Positions 8,901-15,800 of a DNA stretch of 57,629 nt are shown one piece after another. The notes under the pieces were generated by a model. The model made no database searches. It was not told the origin of the DNA and worked only from the letters and a program-made list of their open reading frames with translations. Every line of letters begins with the position of its first letter. Within the stretch, counting starts at the first letter, position 1. Origin of the DNA: JBNLBT01 sp050303435 (GTDB lineage Bacteria; Pseudomonadota; Gammaproteobacteria; Xanthomonadales; Marinicellaceae); NCBI GenBank assembly GCA_050303435.1, contig JBNLBT010000010.1:1-57629 (forward strand). Reading direction: 5' to 3'. Made by a program: the position numbers and the translations under genes.

Positions 8901-11032
8901 GTCAACAGTCCCTGCGAACCATTTTTGATCAGACTTTGACCGATTCGATCGCGGTACCAGCAATGGTCGGTTTCCATTGACAGACCGCCGTCAGTGCCGC
9001 TGGTGCGGGTGATGCCATAGGTGGTGAACAACCAGTTTTCATTGAGACTGGGCAAAACAGAGTATATCTGTGAGACGTCAATGACATCGCCCATCATGGA
9101 GGTGCTGAAATTGTTGTTCCAGTTGATGTAATTTGTGCGGGTTGGATTGCTTTCAAAACCGGTGCTGGAGCTTACTTCAGTGCGCATGTGGCCCACCCCG
9201 TCGTAGTCACTGTATTCGGTCTTGACGGTGGTCGCGGCTGCGTGATTGCGAATCACGCGTCCGGTCAGTTGCACGTCCGTTCGATTGCAGTTCACTGGAT
9301 CGCCTGCTTCACAATAAAGGTTGTCAGAAGCAATCACCGTGGCGTATTTTCGGTATTCAGTTTGATATGGAGATGAAGGGCAACTGCCCGACCCTGTGCA
9401 CAGAAACCATTCACTGGAGCGATAGTGACCGTCGTAGACATCTTCCTTGTCCAATGGCAAGCCGTATTCACTGGGTTTCCAAGGGTTATCCGGGCCGTCC
9501 TGTTCAACACTGAACCAGGTTTGTTTGCGCAACGATTGACCGTTGCCATTGGCGGGATAATCGATGGTGGTCACCAGGGCATCGGGACGATCGCAAGTCT
9601 GGTTTCGCCAATTGCGATTGATGTAATTCCCTCGCGCAACCTCTGAGACATAGGTTGTGATGGCGCTGGTGCTGCCCTGGGGGCGATGCGGGTTGATTTC
9701 TGTGCGCGTCTTGATGCCCGGAAAAAGCGATCGGTCAATGGCATCAAAATGGGGTATACCACCCAAAGAATCGCTTTCTGGGTCATAGTTACAGCCTTTG
9801 GGGATTTGCCAGGCATTGATCGTTTGCCCTATGGTTTCTCCGTCCTGGTATGCAAAAATCACTGAAGCACCGGTTGGTAAAGTATAACTGGTCAGCAAGC
9901 CGGAACCAAAATCTGTGTCGGTCTGATAGGCAAATTCAAATCCACCCAACAATGGAAAGTCAATGCCATCAAGCATTGGCATCTTGTGCGTGTCTCCCAC
10001 GGGTTCCACATTGGAGACATGCGGCCTTTCACGCGTAAGCACTTTTGCCGAGTATCGAAAACCATAGCTCTGTTTCAAATCAAGCTGTGTATTGAGTTCA
10101 ATCTTGCTAACAATCTTTTGGTACGACTGATACCCCCAACCGAAAATCACACCGTCGTTGTGCAGATCCGAATCGCCCACAGAGTTTTTATAATGAATTT
10201 TGTGAATGCGGGTCCGATTGTCCGAAACAGTGATCAAATTCTGTGTGTATCCAAATAGCACAGAGTTTTTATGCAGGTCTTCTATTTTTTTCAACTTCCA
10301 GCAATGACTGCCTTGCCAGCACCCGTCCCACTGTATGAACTCAAACGTGTGTGTGATGCCATTGGCAAAATTCAGTAATATGCGGGTGTTGGTCTCCCTT
10401 TGCATGCGGATCTGAAACCCCTTGGAGAGGTACACCGCGCCGATGCCGTCGACGCAGCTGCCACTGTAATCCGCATCACACGACAACACGTGCCGGCTGC
10501 CATCCGGCGCCATGTAAACCCAGTCCCGGGTCGATGAATTGATCCAGGAATACGGCGGTTTGTCGCCGGGTTTAAATTCATTGACGCCGGACACCACATC
10601 CGCGAGATCGACACGAAACAGATAGGGTTGATACAATTCGCCGAATGAAACATGCCAACCCAATCCGGCATTGGAAGTCATGCTTTCAAAGGACTGGTCA
10701 TAATAGCCGTCTATGGGGGAGTGGCGCACCACCCATTCCCAGTTGCGTGAATTGTAAACGGCATGAAAATTGTATTCGATGCTGCCGGTTGTGAACGTCG
10801 TGCCCAGTGGAATAGAGACATTCACCTGACCATTGAATTCATTGACGCTGTCGTAGGACGACCCCTGAAATGCCCCTTCAATGCCCAAGCCGCGTGCGAC
10901 TTCCAGGTGATCGTTGCCCGCAGCATGCACCCAGCTCGACAGTGCCGCCAAGCACACTGTGAGTGCAACAGCACACGTCAGTTTGTGTGTAGATGCTGTC
11001 ACACGCGCATTGATAAGTGATCTTTTATTCAT
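2948..11032 (-). CDS. Giant exported YD/RHS-repeat protein with Ig-like, FN3 and CARDB modules, lacking an RHS core
   Basis: 2694 aa with an N-terminal signal peptide (about 1-37, ending VHA). The N-terminal part (FNGQVNVSIPLG, YNSRNW) is typical of RHS/YD shell proteins. YD repeats run to about residue 1420 (DALGRL, EYDVRGRLLSI, YDRDGNVTEDG, YDANNLRVLSM). Where RHS proteins normally continue into the core and tip, this one changes to adhesion-type modules. These are a PKD/Ig-like domain at about 1430-1520, further Ig-like domains with WQK(N/D)GVD motifs, a receptor-like beta region, an FN3 domain (LTWNNPANAQHYRVYRG), a CARDB domain (YPNQYLNLTGQIRNLNQ) and three FN3-like repeats of about 111 aa at the C-terminus. 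The missing RHSA core is found as separate exported proteins on both sides, 50 bp upstream and 327 bp downstream. I infer an extracellular or surface shell and adhesin; its partners are unknown. Confidence 0.88.
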   Translation of the reverse strand: MNKRSLINARVTASTHKLTCAVALTVCLAALSSWVHAAGNDHLEVARGLGIEGAFQGSSYDSVNEFNGQVNVSIPLGTTFTTGSIEYNFHAVYNSRNWEWVVRHSPIDGYYDQSFESMTSNAGLGWHVSFGELYQPYLFRVDLADVVSGVNEFKPGDKPPYSWINSSTRDWVYMAPDGSRHVLSCDADYSGSCVDGIGAVYLSKGFQIRMQRETNTRILLNFANGITHTFEFIQWDGCWQGSHCWKLKKIEDLHKNSVLFGYTQNLITVSDNRTRIHKIHYKNSVGDSDLHNDGVIFGWGYQSYQKIVSKIELNTQLDLKQSYGFRYSAKVLTRERPHVSNVEPVGDTHKMPMLDGIDFPLLGGFEFAYQTDTDFGSGLLTSYTLPTGASVIFAYQDGETIGQTINAWQIPKGCNYDPESDSLGGIPHFDAIDRSLFPGIKTRTEINPHRPQGSTSAITTYVSEVARGNYINRNWRNQTCDRPDALVTTIDYPANGNGQSLRKQTWFSVEQDGPDNPWKPSEYGLPLDKEDVYDGHYRSSEWFLCTGSGSCPSSPYQTEYRKYATVIASDNLYCEAGDPVNCNRTDVQLTGRVIRNHAAATTVKTEYSDYDGVGHMRTEVSSSTGFESNPTRTNYINWNNNFSTSMMGDVIDVSQIYSVLPSLNENWLFTTYGITRTSGTDGGLSMETDHCWYRDRIGQSLIKNGSQGLLTGYGYHPDHLPNRGDLVNLSMKFAGGTTPTSCVDDPNTFYRQKFELDNLGNQTAIKYQNSNDFAGTEKGYNGRGYLTSEKTEDDILTSYTRDVLGRVTLISVSSPPGAGTLDNTIIAYHNALNTIQECKAHFIGRDTPACAIITRGDYKAVVFYDGFGRIFQEVTTMPGNEKRIVSVTMDGTGLTTQYNVNGALQSLEYDALGRLTKQTGVDNQTIAFSHNGDKSTTRTADLGNNVTQSLTTIRDGLGRDHRIKNGKYCTEYAYDPQDQLISATRKPNSCTGTLSQTRRWEYDARGFLQKMFLPELGDSGNSGDEIEYMTFNPYGQARDVEWPNRRLVHEYDVRGRLLSIQHNNQDILSHQYINGRLVKSTRHNRFGTGLNSNDYPVVLDHVYLGKGGRLSKTTTTVNYPSPADTTLTKTFDISYEYNAQGLLELLCMDGTCEMGNSANYTYTNELLTGVNWFSDTTPSGLHLSDIRYLTSGQVEQIDFPGINGVRSKFTYSHNDTRLQSILVQDTGGGEVWNSENYVYNALGQIHKIGDDVYQYDEAMRLTSSNVMNVAQTYTYNEFDNIVNFAGVDLHPTPQNRLNVGQIEYDRDGNVTEDGCFIYSYDALNMVQSMTGQGAPGSDCGYNVDHLYDANNLRVLSMCDGCSTPSDPPSFDFFADPTVIFVGQDVTLNWENLQNVDACEATSTQAIWSGPVSPSGGKVSFAPPFTDTYSLTCTGPGGELTRQVTVTVNDTPLSCDITPSGYLLGSGGEPFHIDAQCTDGLPPYQYQWQFSASGNPGSYQNLSNGGAISGAQSVQLNIAALTTGHAGFYRLNATDDLPTGTVISTVLELEVAGFPIIGEVGHVQLSSVLHNVVTLQFSTQYTDPVLFMLPVSGLSGDSLIPRVFDVRSDSADVLLWDFSGDDPVDHSETLNYLVMERGNWYIGGHFVKVDVLQTDATVGRLLPANIKRWEYIPFNVGFDVPPVVISQVQDANVGGELQFMSTRTRNITLSGFELAMEGAESNDYKFFNRKLGYIAIEPGNGVLFENTPFVAGRVNDAVTPNWYSIAFPSSMSGSPNARFIAALSSYNGADSAHLRYQGLNASGVQVRIEEDTTVDAETGHVPESVDYLAFSDETFIYDTLVSCSIPDIIEAPSGQMILTEGENALLEVEAIATGSSPLSYRWQKNGVDLAGQTGTQLALNNLQLSDSGDYNAVVEYGCGQSIDTSSVDLVVQPDCAPPTITQQLPPSIVAEHGEGVIMQMDVEPGNGESLTLQWQKDGVDIENAQGYAFVFQTIRPQDAGTYRVRIEYQCGEVYSNETVLTVTPDVTGPEVEGQTSSAQCIAQSGAECTVPNGNFTVTVPAASDPGVGVDTDAYRVCRSHSTPSGFAGCDVMMSSATTRNFTVTGAHRPPPGERRAYYFRAVDNAGNLSDWYDPLYITTESNDPPQPPGNLMASDGTFEYVELTWNNPANAQHYRVYRGTQANASDRALIAYSGSNPTNFTGGGYIDYTASPGQVYYYWASAENQYGIGGYSNSDAGHRADSPQPDLVMENAAVSDDTLYPNQYLNLTGQIRNLNQASIPPVSFWVRAYLSNNTQWDAGDHMLGLFLYGAPHTNPENYNENAWIPNGTAAGQKYVLIRVDDENDLNESNENNNIAVLPITILPATGPGQVPGLNATINGQNVSNLTVNSTNPTIQINWNHASHDSGIDKYHVVLQNTDGSSGWLFGANINYPGQSHTMHTSGLVYGQDYHVRVRALSNAGVWGPFTLTGTFKVREPKPTTVPNFVASINGVVLQDQTIYFNDPQIQMTWNHSTHPSGIDFYHIILEATDGSSGWLYGLNVQYPTTAHTLHTSDLVYGKDYRVRIRALSNSGVWGDFVSGGQFKVREPKPSLVPNFVAKVGGQNLNGMTLSNNSPLINFTWSHASDPIGIDFYHVIVQNPSGAWIYGPNVPYPGTSVNLQTSNLVNGVHTYRIRAKNTFGNWGDFIIGGTFTVDAP
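2951..3928 (-). repeat. Three tandem repeats of about 333 bp in the 3' end of the YD-repeat gene
   Basis: The repeat units start with a VP(N/G)(F/L) motif at minus-strand positions 3928, 3595 and 3262, giving a period of exactly 333 bp (111 codons). The third unit is shorter and ends the protein. Conserved blocks include DG..GW(L/I)(F/Y)G.N, YP..., H(T/L)..S.LVYG and V(R/K)REPKP. They look like FN3-type beta sandwiches. Long in-frame DNA repeats of this kind can change copy number by recombination. Confidence 0.8.
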
Positions 11033-11082
11033 GATTATCCACCGTTGAAATTGTTGCCGATTGCAATTGATGTGTTGAACTA

Positions 11083-12312
11083 TTAGGGATGAGGGTTCAA
11101 TGTGTGCAGCATTCTGCCCACTTGATAAATCAAGCCCGGATTGTTGTGCATCTCACTGTGCGCATTTTTGCGCCCAATCAAATTGATCCCGGCCCGCTTC
11201 TTGACGTATCCAAGCGCCGATGCATTGAGGTAAAAGGCGTGGCCATTGCCGAAGTGGTGAACCCGTCCAGCCCTGCCAACTTCATGCAACTTGAATCCTC
11301 TGGGAACGATGTTGGTCAGAAGCGAACGTCCACCATTGATTTGCACTGCGTCTTCATCGTTGTACACGGAAACAAAGTTTTTTGCCGCATCGCCGGCAGT
11401 AAAAAACAGCGTTTCATTGGCCGGTGTGCCGATGAGAATCAGGTCATCGATCTGATGTCCGCGATTGCGCAATTCCAGTGATGCCACAAGCGCCACGTTG
11501 CCGCCGTGACTGTGGCTGACGATGGAGATGTTGCGAATGCCATTCTTGATATCCAATTCAATCAAATTGGCCAGGTTCCGCCCGGCAATGCGGCGAGCTT
11601 CACCGTTGTTGTCACCACTCCAGTTGAACTCAACCACGTCATTGTCTCCCAAGGCGTCGCCCCAGGCACGGTCCACGCCTTCCCAGGTGCTGCGCCCTTT
11701 TGAATTCGGATTGGACCAGGTGCCGTGCACCAGATAGACCCGCTGTCCCGTGGGATCGGTGCCATTGATCGGGTTATTGCCCGTGTATGCGTAACGATTC
11801 CAGCCGTCCTGTTGGGTGTCCACGCTGAGGAATCGGCCAAAATTGGACTTGTAGTAGCGTGCCCGCATGTAATCCAATGCATCAAAATCTCGCTCATGGC
11901 CAGTGAATTTCAATGGCACTTGATCAAACCAGGCACTGATTTCCTCCCCAAACGGCAGATAATGGTGCTCAGACACATCGCCCGAGTCACTCTGAATCAC
12001 TCGCGGTGTGCCCAAATGGTCTGTGTGATACGCCAGCATGCCATTTGCGCCCAGACCCAATCCCGCGCCAGCGGAAGCCAGCAGGCGGCCGTTGGCGTAT
12101 ATGTAGTCTCGATGCCAGGTGAGTTGCTCATTGCCTGGAGCCGCATATTCGGATTTCAGTTCACGGATCACCTGGCCCTGATTGTCCCGAATGCGCCAGG
12201 TGTATACCGGCGAAGAATTTGAATGAAGAAATCCCGTAGTGGCCTGGGCCGGTGGATATGGAAATGTCATCAACGCGACTGCGCTGCACAGTCGCAATAC
12301 GTGCTGCAGCAT
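11083..12312 (-). CDS. Exported RHS-core protein with alpha/beta-hydrolase (lipase-like) tip
   Basis: 409 aa. The start is supported by GGGAGG upstream. A signal peptide (about 1-24, ending AQA) and an RHS-associated core (about 25-189) are nearly the same as in the 1451-2620 protein, ending NGTDPTG. The tip (about 190-409) is an alpha/beta hydrolase: oxyanion motif VYLVHGTW (about 192-199), a strand then SIVSHSHGG with Ser268 as probable nucleophile, LILIGTP, and a late GHAF histidine candidate. The usual GxSxG elbow reads S-H-S-H-G, so the first glycine is replaced. The tip probably hydrolyses an ester or lipid, as polymorphic lipase toxins do. No immunity gene adjoins it: the giant YD-repeat gene starts 50 bp downstream. 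It lies 96 bp after the kinase gene on the same strand. Confidence 0.85.
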   Translation of the reverse strand: MLQHVLRLCSAVALMTFPYPPAQATTGFLHSNSSPVYTWRIRDNQGQVIRELKSEYAAPGNEQLTWHRDYIYANGRLLASAGAGLGLGANGMLAYHTDHLGTPRVIQSDSGDVSEHHYLPFGEEISAWFDQVPLKFTGHERDFDALDYMRARYYKSNFGRFLSVDTQQDGWNRYAYTGNNPINGTDPTGQRVYLVHGTWSNPNSKGRSTWEGVDRAWGDALGDNDVVEFNWSGDNNGEARRIAGRNLANLIELDIKNGIRNISIVSHSHGGNVALVASLELRNRGHQIDDLILIGTPANETLFFTAGDAAKNFVSVYNDEDAVQINGGRSLLTNIVPRGFKLHEVGRAGRVHHFGNGHAFYLNASALGYVKKRAGINLIGRKNAHSEMHNNPGLIYQVGRMLHTLNPHP

Positions 12313-12408
12313 GGCTTGCCTCCCAATGTGCGGAGTCGTGAGATCTCCGCTTGAATTAAACGCTCATTGGGGTATGTGCAAAAACCAGGTCATGTCTGAC
12401 AAATTATT

Positions 12409-15072
12409 TTAAATGGGCTGAGACGATTGGGTCATCCACTGCTTCAATGACCGCGCCATGCGGCTGTTTTCGCCTTTGCGGGCGCGCAGGATTTTGGCCG
12501 CACTCTGCAGCTCGGGGTGATCCGGCCAGTTGGCCGGGGGTTCGGTGAGGACCGTGCGCAAGGCGCTCAGCCAATGCAGGCGCCAGTGATCGGCATCGAG
12601 TTTTTCGCGGTAGATGGTTTCGGCCGCGTGCAAATCGGCCAGCGCGGCTTCACGGTGATCCAGTTGTCGGTGGATTTGCGCGCGACTGACCAGCGCGTTG
12701 CCCAGCGCAACGTGTTCAGGGCCCAGCAATTCACGTCCATCCTCAATCACCGCATCGATGATTTGCAGCGCTTCTGCGGTGTGGCCCTGCAACTGCCGCA
12801 CCATGGCCAGATTGTGACGTGGGTACAGCAAGGGGTTGTCGTAATGGCCCGAAGCATTCAACGCCCGATACATGTCGATGGACTGCAGCAGCGCGGTCTC
12901 CGCTGCATCGAGAGAATCCATCTGCAGGTGCGCGTGGCCAATGTGATTCAAGACATTGGCAATTTTGGCGTGCTTATCTCCGAGTATTTCGCGATAGATT
13001 TCAATCACTTGCTTGTACAAGCTCAAACCTTTCTCAAACTCTCCGGTGTCTTCGAAGAATGACGCGTAGTTGTTCAAGCCATTGGCGTAATCCGGGTGTT
13101 TCTCGCCGAACAGGCGCAGGCGCATGTCAACCGATCGCCGGTACATGGGTTCAGCGCGATCGTAGGCCCCCATGACGTCGTACAGCACCGCCAGGTTGTT
13201 GATCGAACGCGCCAGCCACGGGTGCGGGTCACCCAGCGTCTGTTCCCGAATGTTCAACGTGGCCAGATAGTGTTTCTCCGCGGCCGGGTACCGGCTCATG
13301 TGGTAATTCAACACCCCGAGGTTGTGGTGAATCAATGCAAGCTCCTCGCTCAAAGGATCCAATTCGCCGTACAAACGCAGCGCCGCATCGAATTCGCTTT
13401 CGGCCTCTGTATGACGCCCCTGGGACATCAGCACTTCACCCAGCTGGTTGTGCGACAAGGCCACGTCTTTGGGCGCTTGCGGATGGGCCTTGAGGCGCAA
13501 ATTCAATGCCTCGCGGTGACGCTTTTCTGCGCCTTCAATGTCGCCCACCAATTGCATCAAAATGCCCATGTCGGAGGTCAGTTCCGCCAGCAGCGCGGTG
13601 TTTTCCGGTTGCGATTCCTGCACCAGATCATTGGCCTGCTGCATCAACGGCAGGGCCGCTTTGAACAGGCCGAGACGACCGTACACCTGCGCCATCACCT
13701 GCAACAGTTCGACCTTTGTGGCGGCGTCGAAATCGGACTGCTGATTGATTTTTGCGTGCGCCGCGTCGAGCATTTCTCGCGCGGTGACGGCGTTGCCGCG
13801 GGCCTCGCCCGGGTCTGAAATGCTGAACAGATCCAACAAAAAGCCTTTGGTGTATTCCAGTTTGTTGCGTTCAGCTTCCACCCGCGCTTTTTCCTGCAGC
13901 ACGTGCCATTGCTGCCAACTGAGAACGCCCAGTACCAACAGCGTGGCGGTGGCAATGAAGGGGTGGCGCTGCAGGCGTTTGAACAAACGATAGGCCATTG
14001 AATCGGGCCGCGCGCGCACCGGTTCATCGTGCAGATGCCGCTGTATATCCTCCGCCAGTTCACGCATGCTGGCGTATCGCCGGTTGACTTCCGGGTGCGT
14101 GGCCTTCAGCAGGATGTGGTCCAGATCGCCGCGCAGGCGGCGTGCCCGACGTTTGATCTGCCCATCCGGCAAGCGACTCTGGCCCTGTAACACCAGGCGC
14201 GAAGGCCGAATGCGCTGCACGGCTGCGCCGGGGCCGTTGGACGGATTGAACGACACGCCGGTGCAGGCCCTCAGCATCAACAAGCCCAAAGAATACACAT
14301 CGGTTGAAGTGGTCAAGGCATCGCCGCGCAGTTGTTCCGGGCTGGCCGAATGCGGCGTGAACGGTTGCAGGCCGGTTTGCGTCTGCTCTTCGTCCGCGGC
14401 CAGCAGTTTTGCGATGCCGAAATCCAGCACCACCGGTTCATTGTTGGATTTGACCAGGATGTTGCCGGCTTTGATGTCGCGGTGTATCACCAGATGCCGG
14501 TGCGCGCTGTCGAGCGCCTCACAGACTTTGATGAACACGGCCAATACATCATTCAATGGGCGCGACAGGCACCAGCCATCAATGGCCTCGCCTTCGATGT
14601 ATTCCATCACCATGTACGGCAGGCCATCGGTGGTTTGACCGGCGTCCAGCAGGCGCGCCAGATTCGGGTGCGACAAGGCCGCCAGAATGTGCACTTCACG
14701 GTTGAAGCGCTGCATTGCCGCGGCACCGCCCAGGGGCATCACTTTAATTGCCACCTGTTTTTCAAACGCCGCGTCGTTGCGCTCACCCAAATACACCACC
14801 CCCATACCGCCGGAACCCAGCTGCGCGGTGATGTGATAGGCGCCGATGTTTTGTCCCACCCGGGACTGTCCATCGGCGATGTCATGCTGTGTCCAGGCCG
14901 GGGTTTCCAGAAAACGGCTGTTGTGATCGTGGGACTGCAGCAAATCGATGACCTGCGCACGCACTTCGGCGTCGTTGCACAGCTGCATCAATTGCGGTTC
15001 GCGCTGATCCGGGTGCAAGGTCACCACCGCTTCAAACAGTGACTGCACCTGACGGCTTTCGCGGGTGTCCAT
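12409..15072 (-). CDS. Membrane Ser/Thr protein kinase with C-terminal TPR array, partner of the adjacent ECF sigma factor
   Basis: 887 aa. The kinase domain covers about 76-355, with Gly loop GSGGMG (86-91), Lys110 in VAIK, catalytic HRD 197-199 followed by IKAGN, DFG 217-219 and a degenerate APE (SPEQ, about 244-247). A single TM helix lies at about 371-391 (FIATATLLVLGVLSWQQW). The rest, about 400-850, is TPRs (LGEVLMSQGRH, NNLAVLYDVMGAYDRAEPMYRRS). The ATG directly follows the TGA of the ECF gene, so the two are translated together. In ECF43-type systems such a kinase activates its sigma factor by phosphorylation; that is family knowledge, not seen here. The TPR part should be periplasmic and may be the sensor. 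The genes just downstream are the exported RHS proteins. Confidence 0.92.
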   Translation of the reverse strand: MDTRESRQVQSLFEAVVTLHPDQREPQLMQLCNDAEVRAQVIDLLQSHDHNSRFLETPAWTQHDIADGQSRVGQNIGAYHITAQLGSGGMGVVYLGERNDAAFEKQVAIKVMPLGGAAAMQRFNREVHILAALSHPNLARLLDAGQTTDGLPYMVMEYIEGEAIDGWCLSRPLNDVLAVFIKVCEALDSAHRHLVIHRDIKAGNILVKSNNEPVVLDFGIAKLLAADEEQTQTGLQPFTPHSASPEQLRGDALTTSTDVYSLGLLMLRACTGVSFNPSNGPGAAVQRIRPSRLVLQGQSRLPDGQIKRRARRLRGDLDHILLKATHPEVNRRYASMRELAEDIQRHLHDEPVRARPDSMAYRLFKRLQRHPFIATATLLVLGVLSWQQWHVLQEKARVEAERNKLEYTKGFLLDLFSISDPGEARGNAVTAREMLDAAHAKINQQSDFDAATKVELLQVMAQVYGRLGLFKAALPLMQQANDLVQESQPENTALLAELTSDMGILMQLVGDIEGAEKRHREALNLRLKAHPQAPKDVALSHNQLGEVLMSQGRHTEAESEFDAALRLYGELDPLSEELALIHHNLGVLNYHMSRYPAAEKHYLATLNIREQTLGDPHPWLARSINNLAVLYDVMGAYDRAEPMYRRSVDMRLRLFGEKHPDYANGLNNYASFFEDTGEFEKGLSLYKQVIEIYREILGDKHAKIANVLNHIGHAHLQMDSLDAAETALLQSIDMYRALNASGHYDNPLLYPRHNLAMVRQLQGHTAEALQIIDAVIEDGRELLGPEHVALGNALVSRAQIHRQLDHREAALADLHAAETIYREKLDADHWRLHWLSALRTVLTEPPANWPDHPELQSAAKILRARKGENSRMARSLKQWMTQSSQPI

Positions 15073-15639
15073 TCAGGCGCCGGACAGTTGTTGTTGCAGC
15101 CAGGCTTTAGCCCAGGCCCATTTGCGATACAGGGTGCGCGAATTCTGCTCCAGCAACGCCGCCGCCTCATCCACGGAGAAGCCACCAAAATAGCGCAATT
15201 CAACCAGCATCAGCGCCAGAGCGTCCAGATGCTGCAAGCGCATCAAGGCCCGGTCCAGGGCCAGCAAATCGATGTGCAAGGCATCCGGATCAGCGTTTTG
15301 TACCTGCGATTCGTTCAGACTGACGCACACAACGGCGCGCTTGCTGGCGCCCTTGCGCCGCGCGTGGCCCACCAGGATGCGACGCATGGTCAGTGCAGCG
15401 ATGGCAAAGAAATGCGACTCATTGCTGAATTCGATCTGTCGCTGCTGGCTCAGCTCGATGAACAATTCGTGCAGCAATGCGGTGGGTTGCAGGGTGTGTT
15501 CAGGTCGTTCGCGGGCGAACAATCGCGCCGCCATGTCGTGCAACTGTCCATAGATGACGGTGAACAGTTCCTCCAGGGCGGCGTCACCGCCGCGGTTGAA
15601 ACGTTCGAGCAATGCACTCGATTCTCTCGCTGCTGTCAT
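15073..15639 (-). CDS. ECF43-like RNA polymerase sigma factor
   Basis: 188 aa, the usual size for an ECF sigma factor. Region 2 contains YGQLHDMAARLFARERPEHT and LQPTALLHELFIEL, the signature of the group often annotated as ECF-type sigma factors (TIGR02999-like) and encoded beside Ser/Thr kinases. Region 4 (ALMLVELRYFGGFSVDEAAALLEQNSRTLYRKWAWAKAWL) is a helix-turn-helix. No anti-sigma factor gene is present. Instead the next gene, with no gap, is a TPR kinase, as in the ECF43 pairs EcfK/PknS of Xanthomonas and EcfP/PknT of Vibrio. Its regulon is not visible; the downstream RHS genes are candidates. Confidence 0.9.
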   Translation of the reverse strand: MTAARESSALLERFNRGGDAALEELFTVIYGQLHDMAARLFARERPEHTLQPTALLHELFIELSQQRQIEFSNESHFFAIAALTMRRILVGHARRKGASKRAVVCVSLNESQVQNADPDALHIDLLALDRALMRLQHLDALALMLVELRYFGGFSVDEAAALLEQNSRTLYRKWAWAKAWLQQQLSGA

Positions 15640-15800
15640 CGGCTTTTGAATGCTGTGTTTGATTGGGTGACTGGCACCCGGAACCTCCCTCTGCTGTCAT
15701 CATAGCAGTTCAGCGCCGCTTCTTCAATGCATGGAATACAGCTTGAGCTTTCCGCAGCCCGAATGCGATCCCGCCCGGACAGACTGGCACCATGTGCCTC

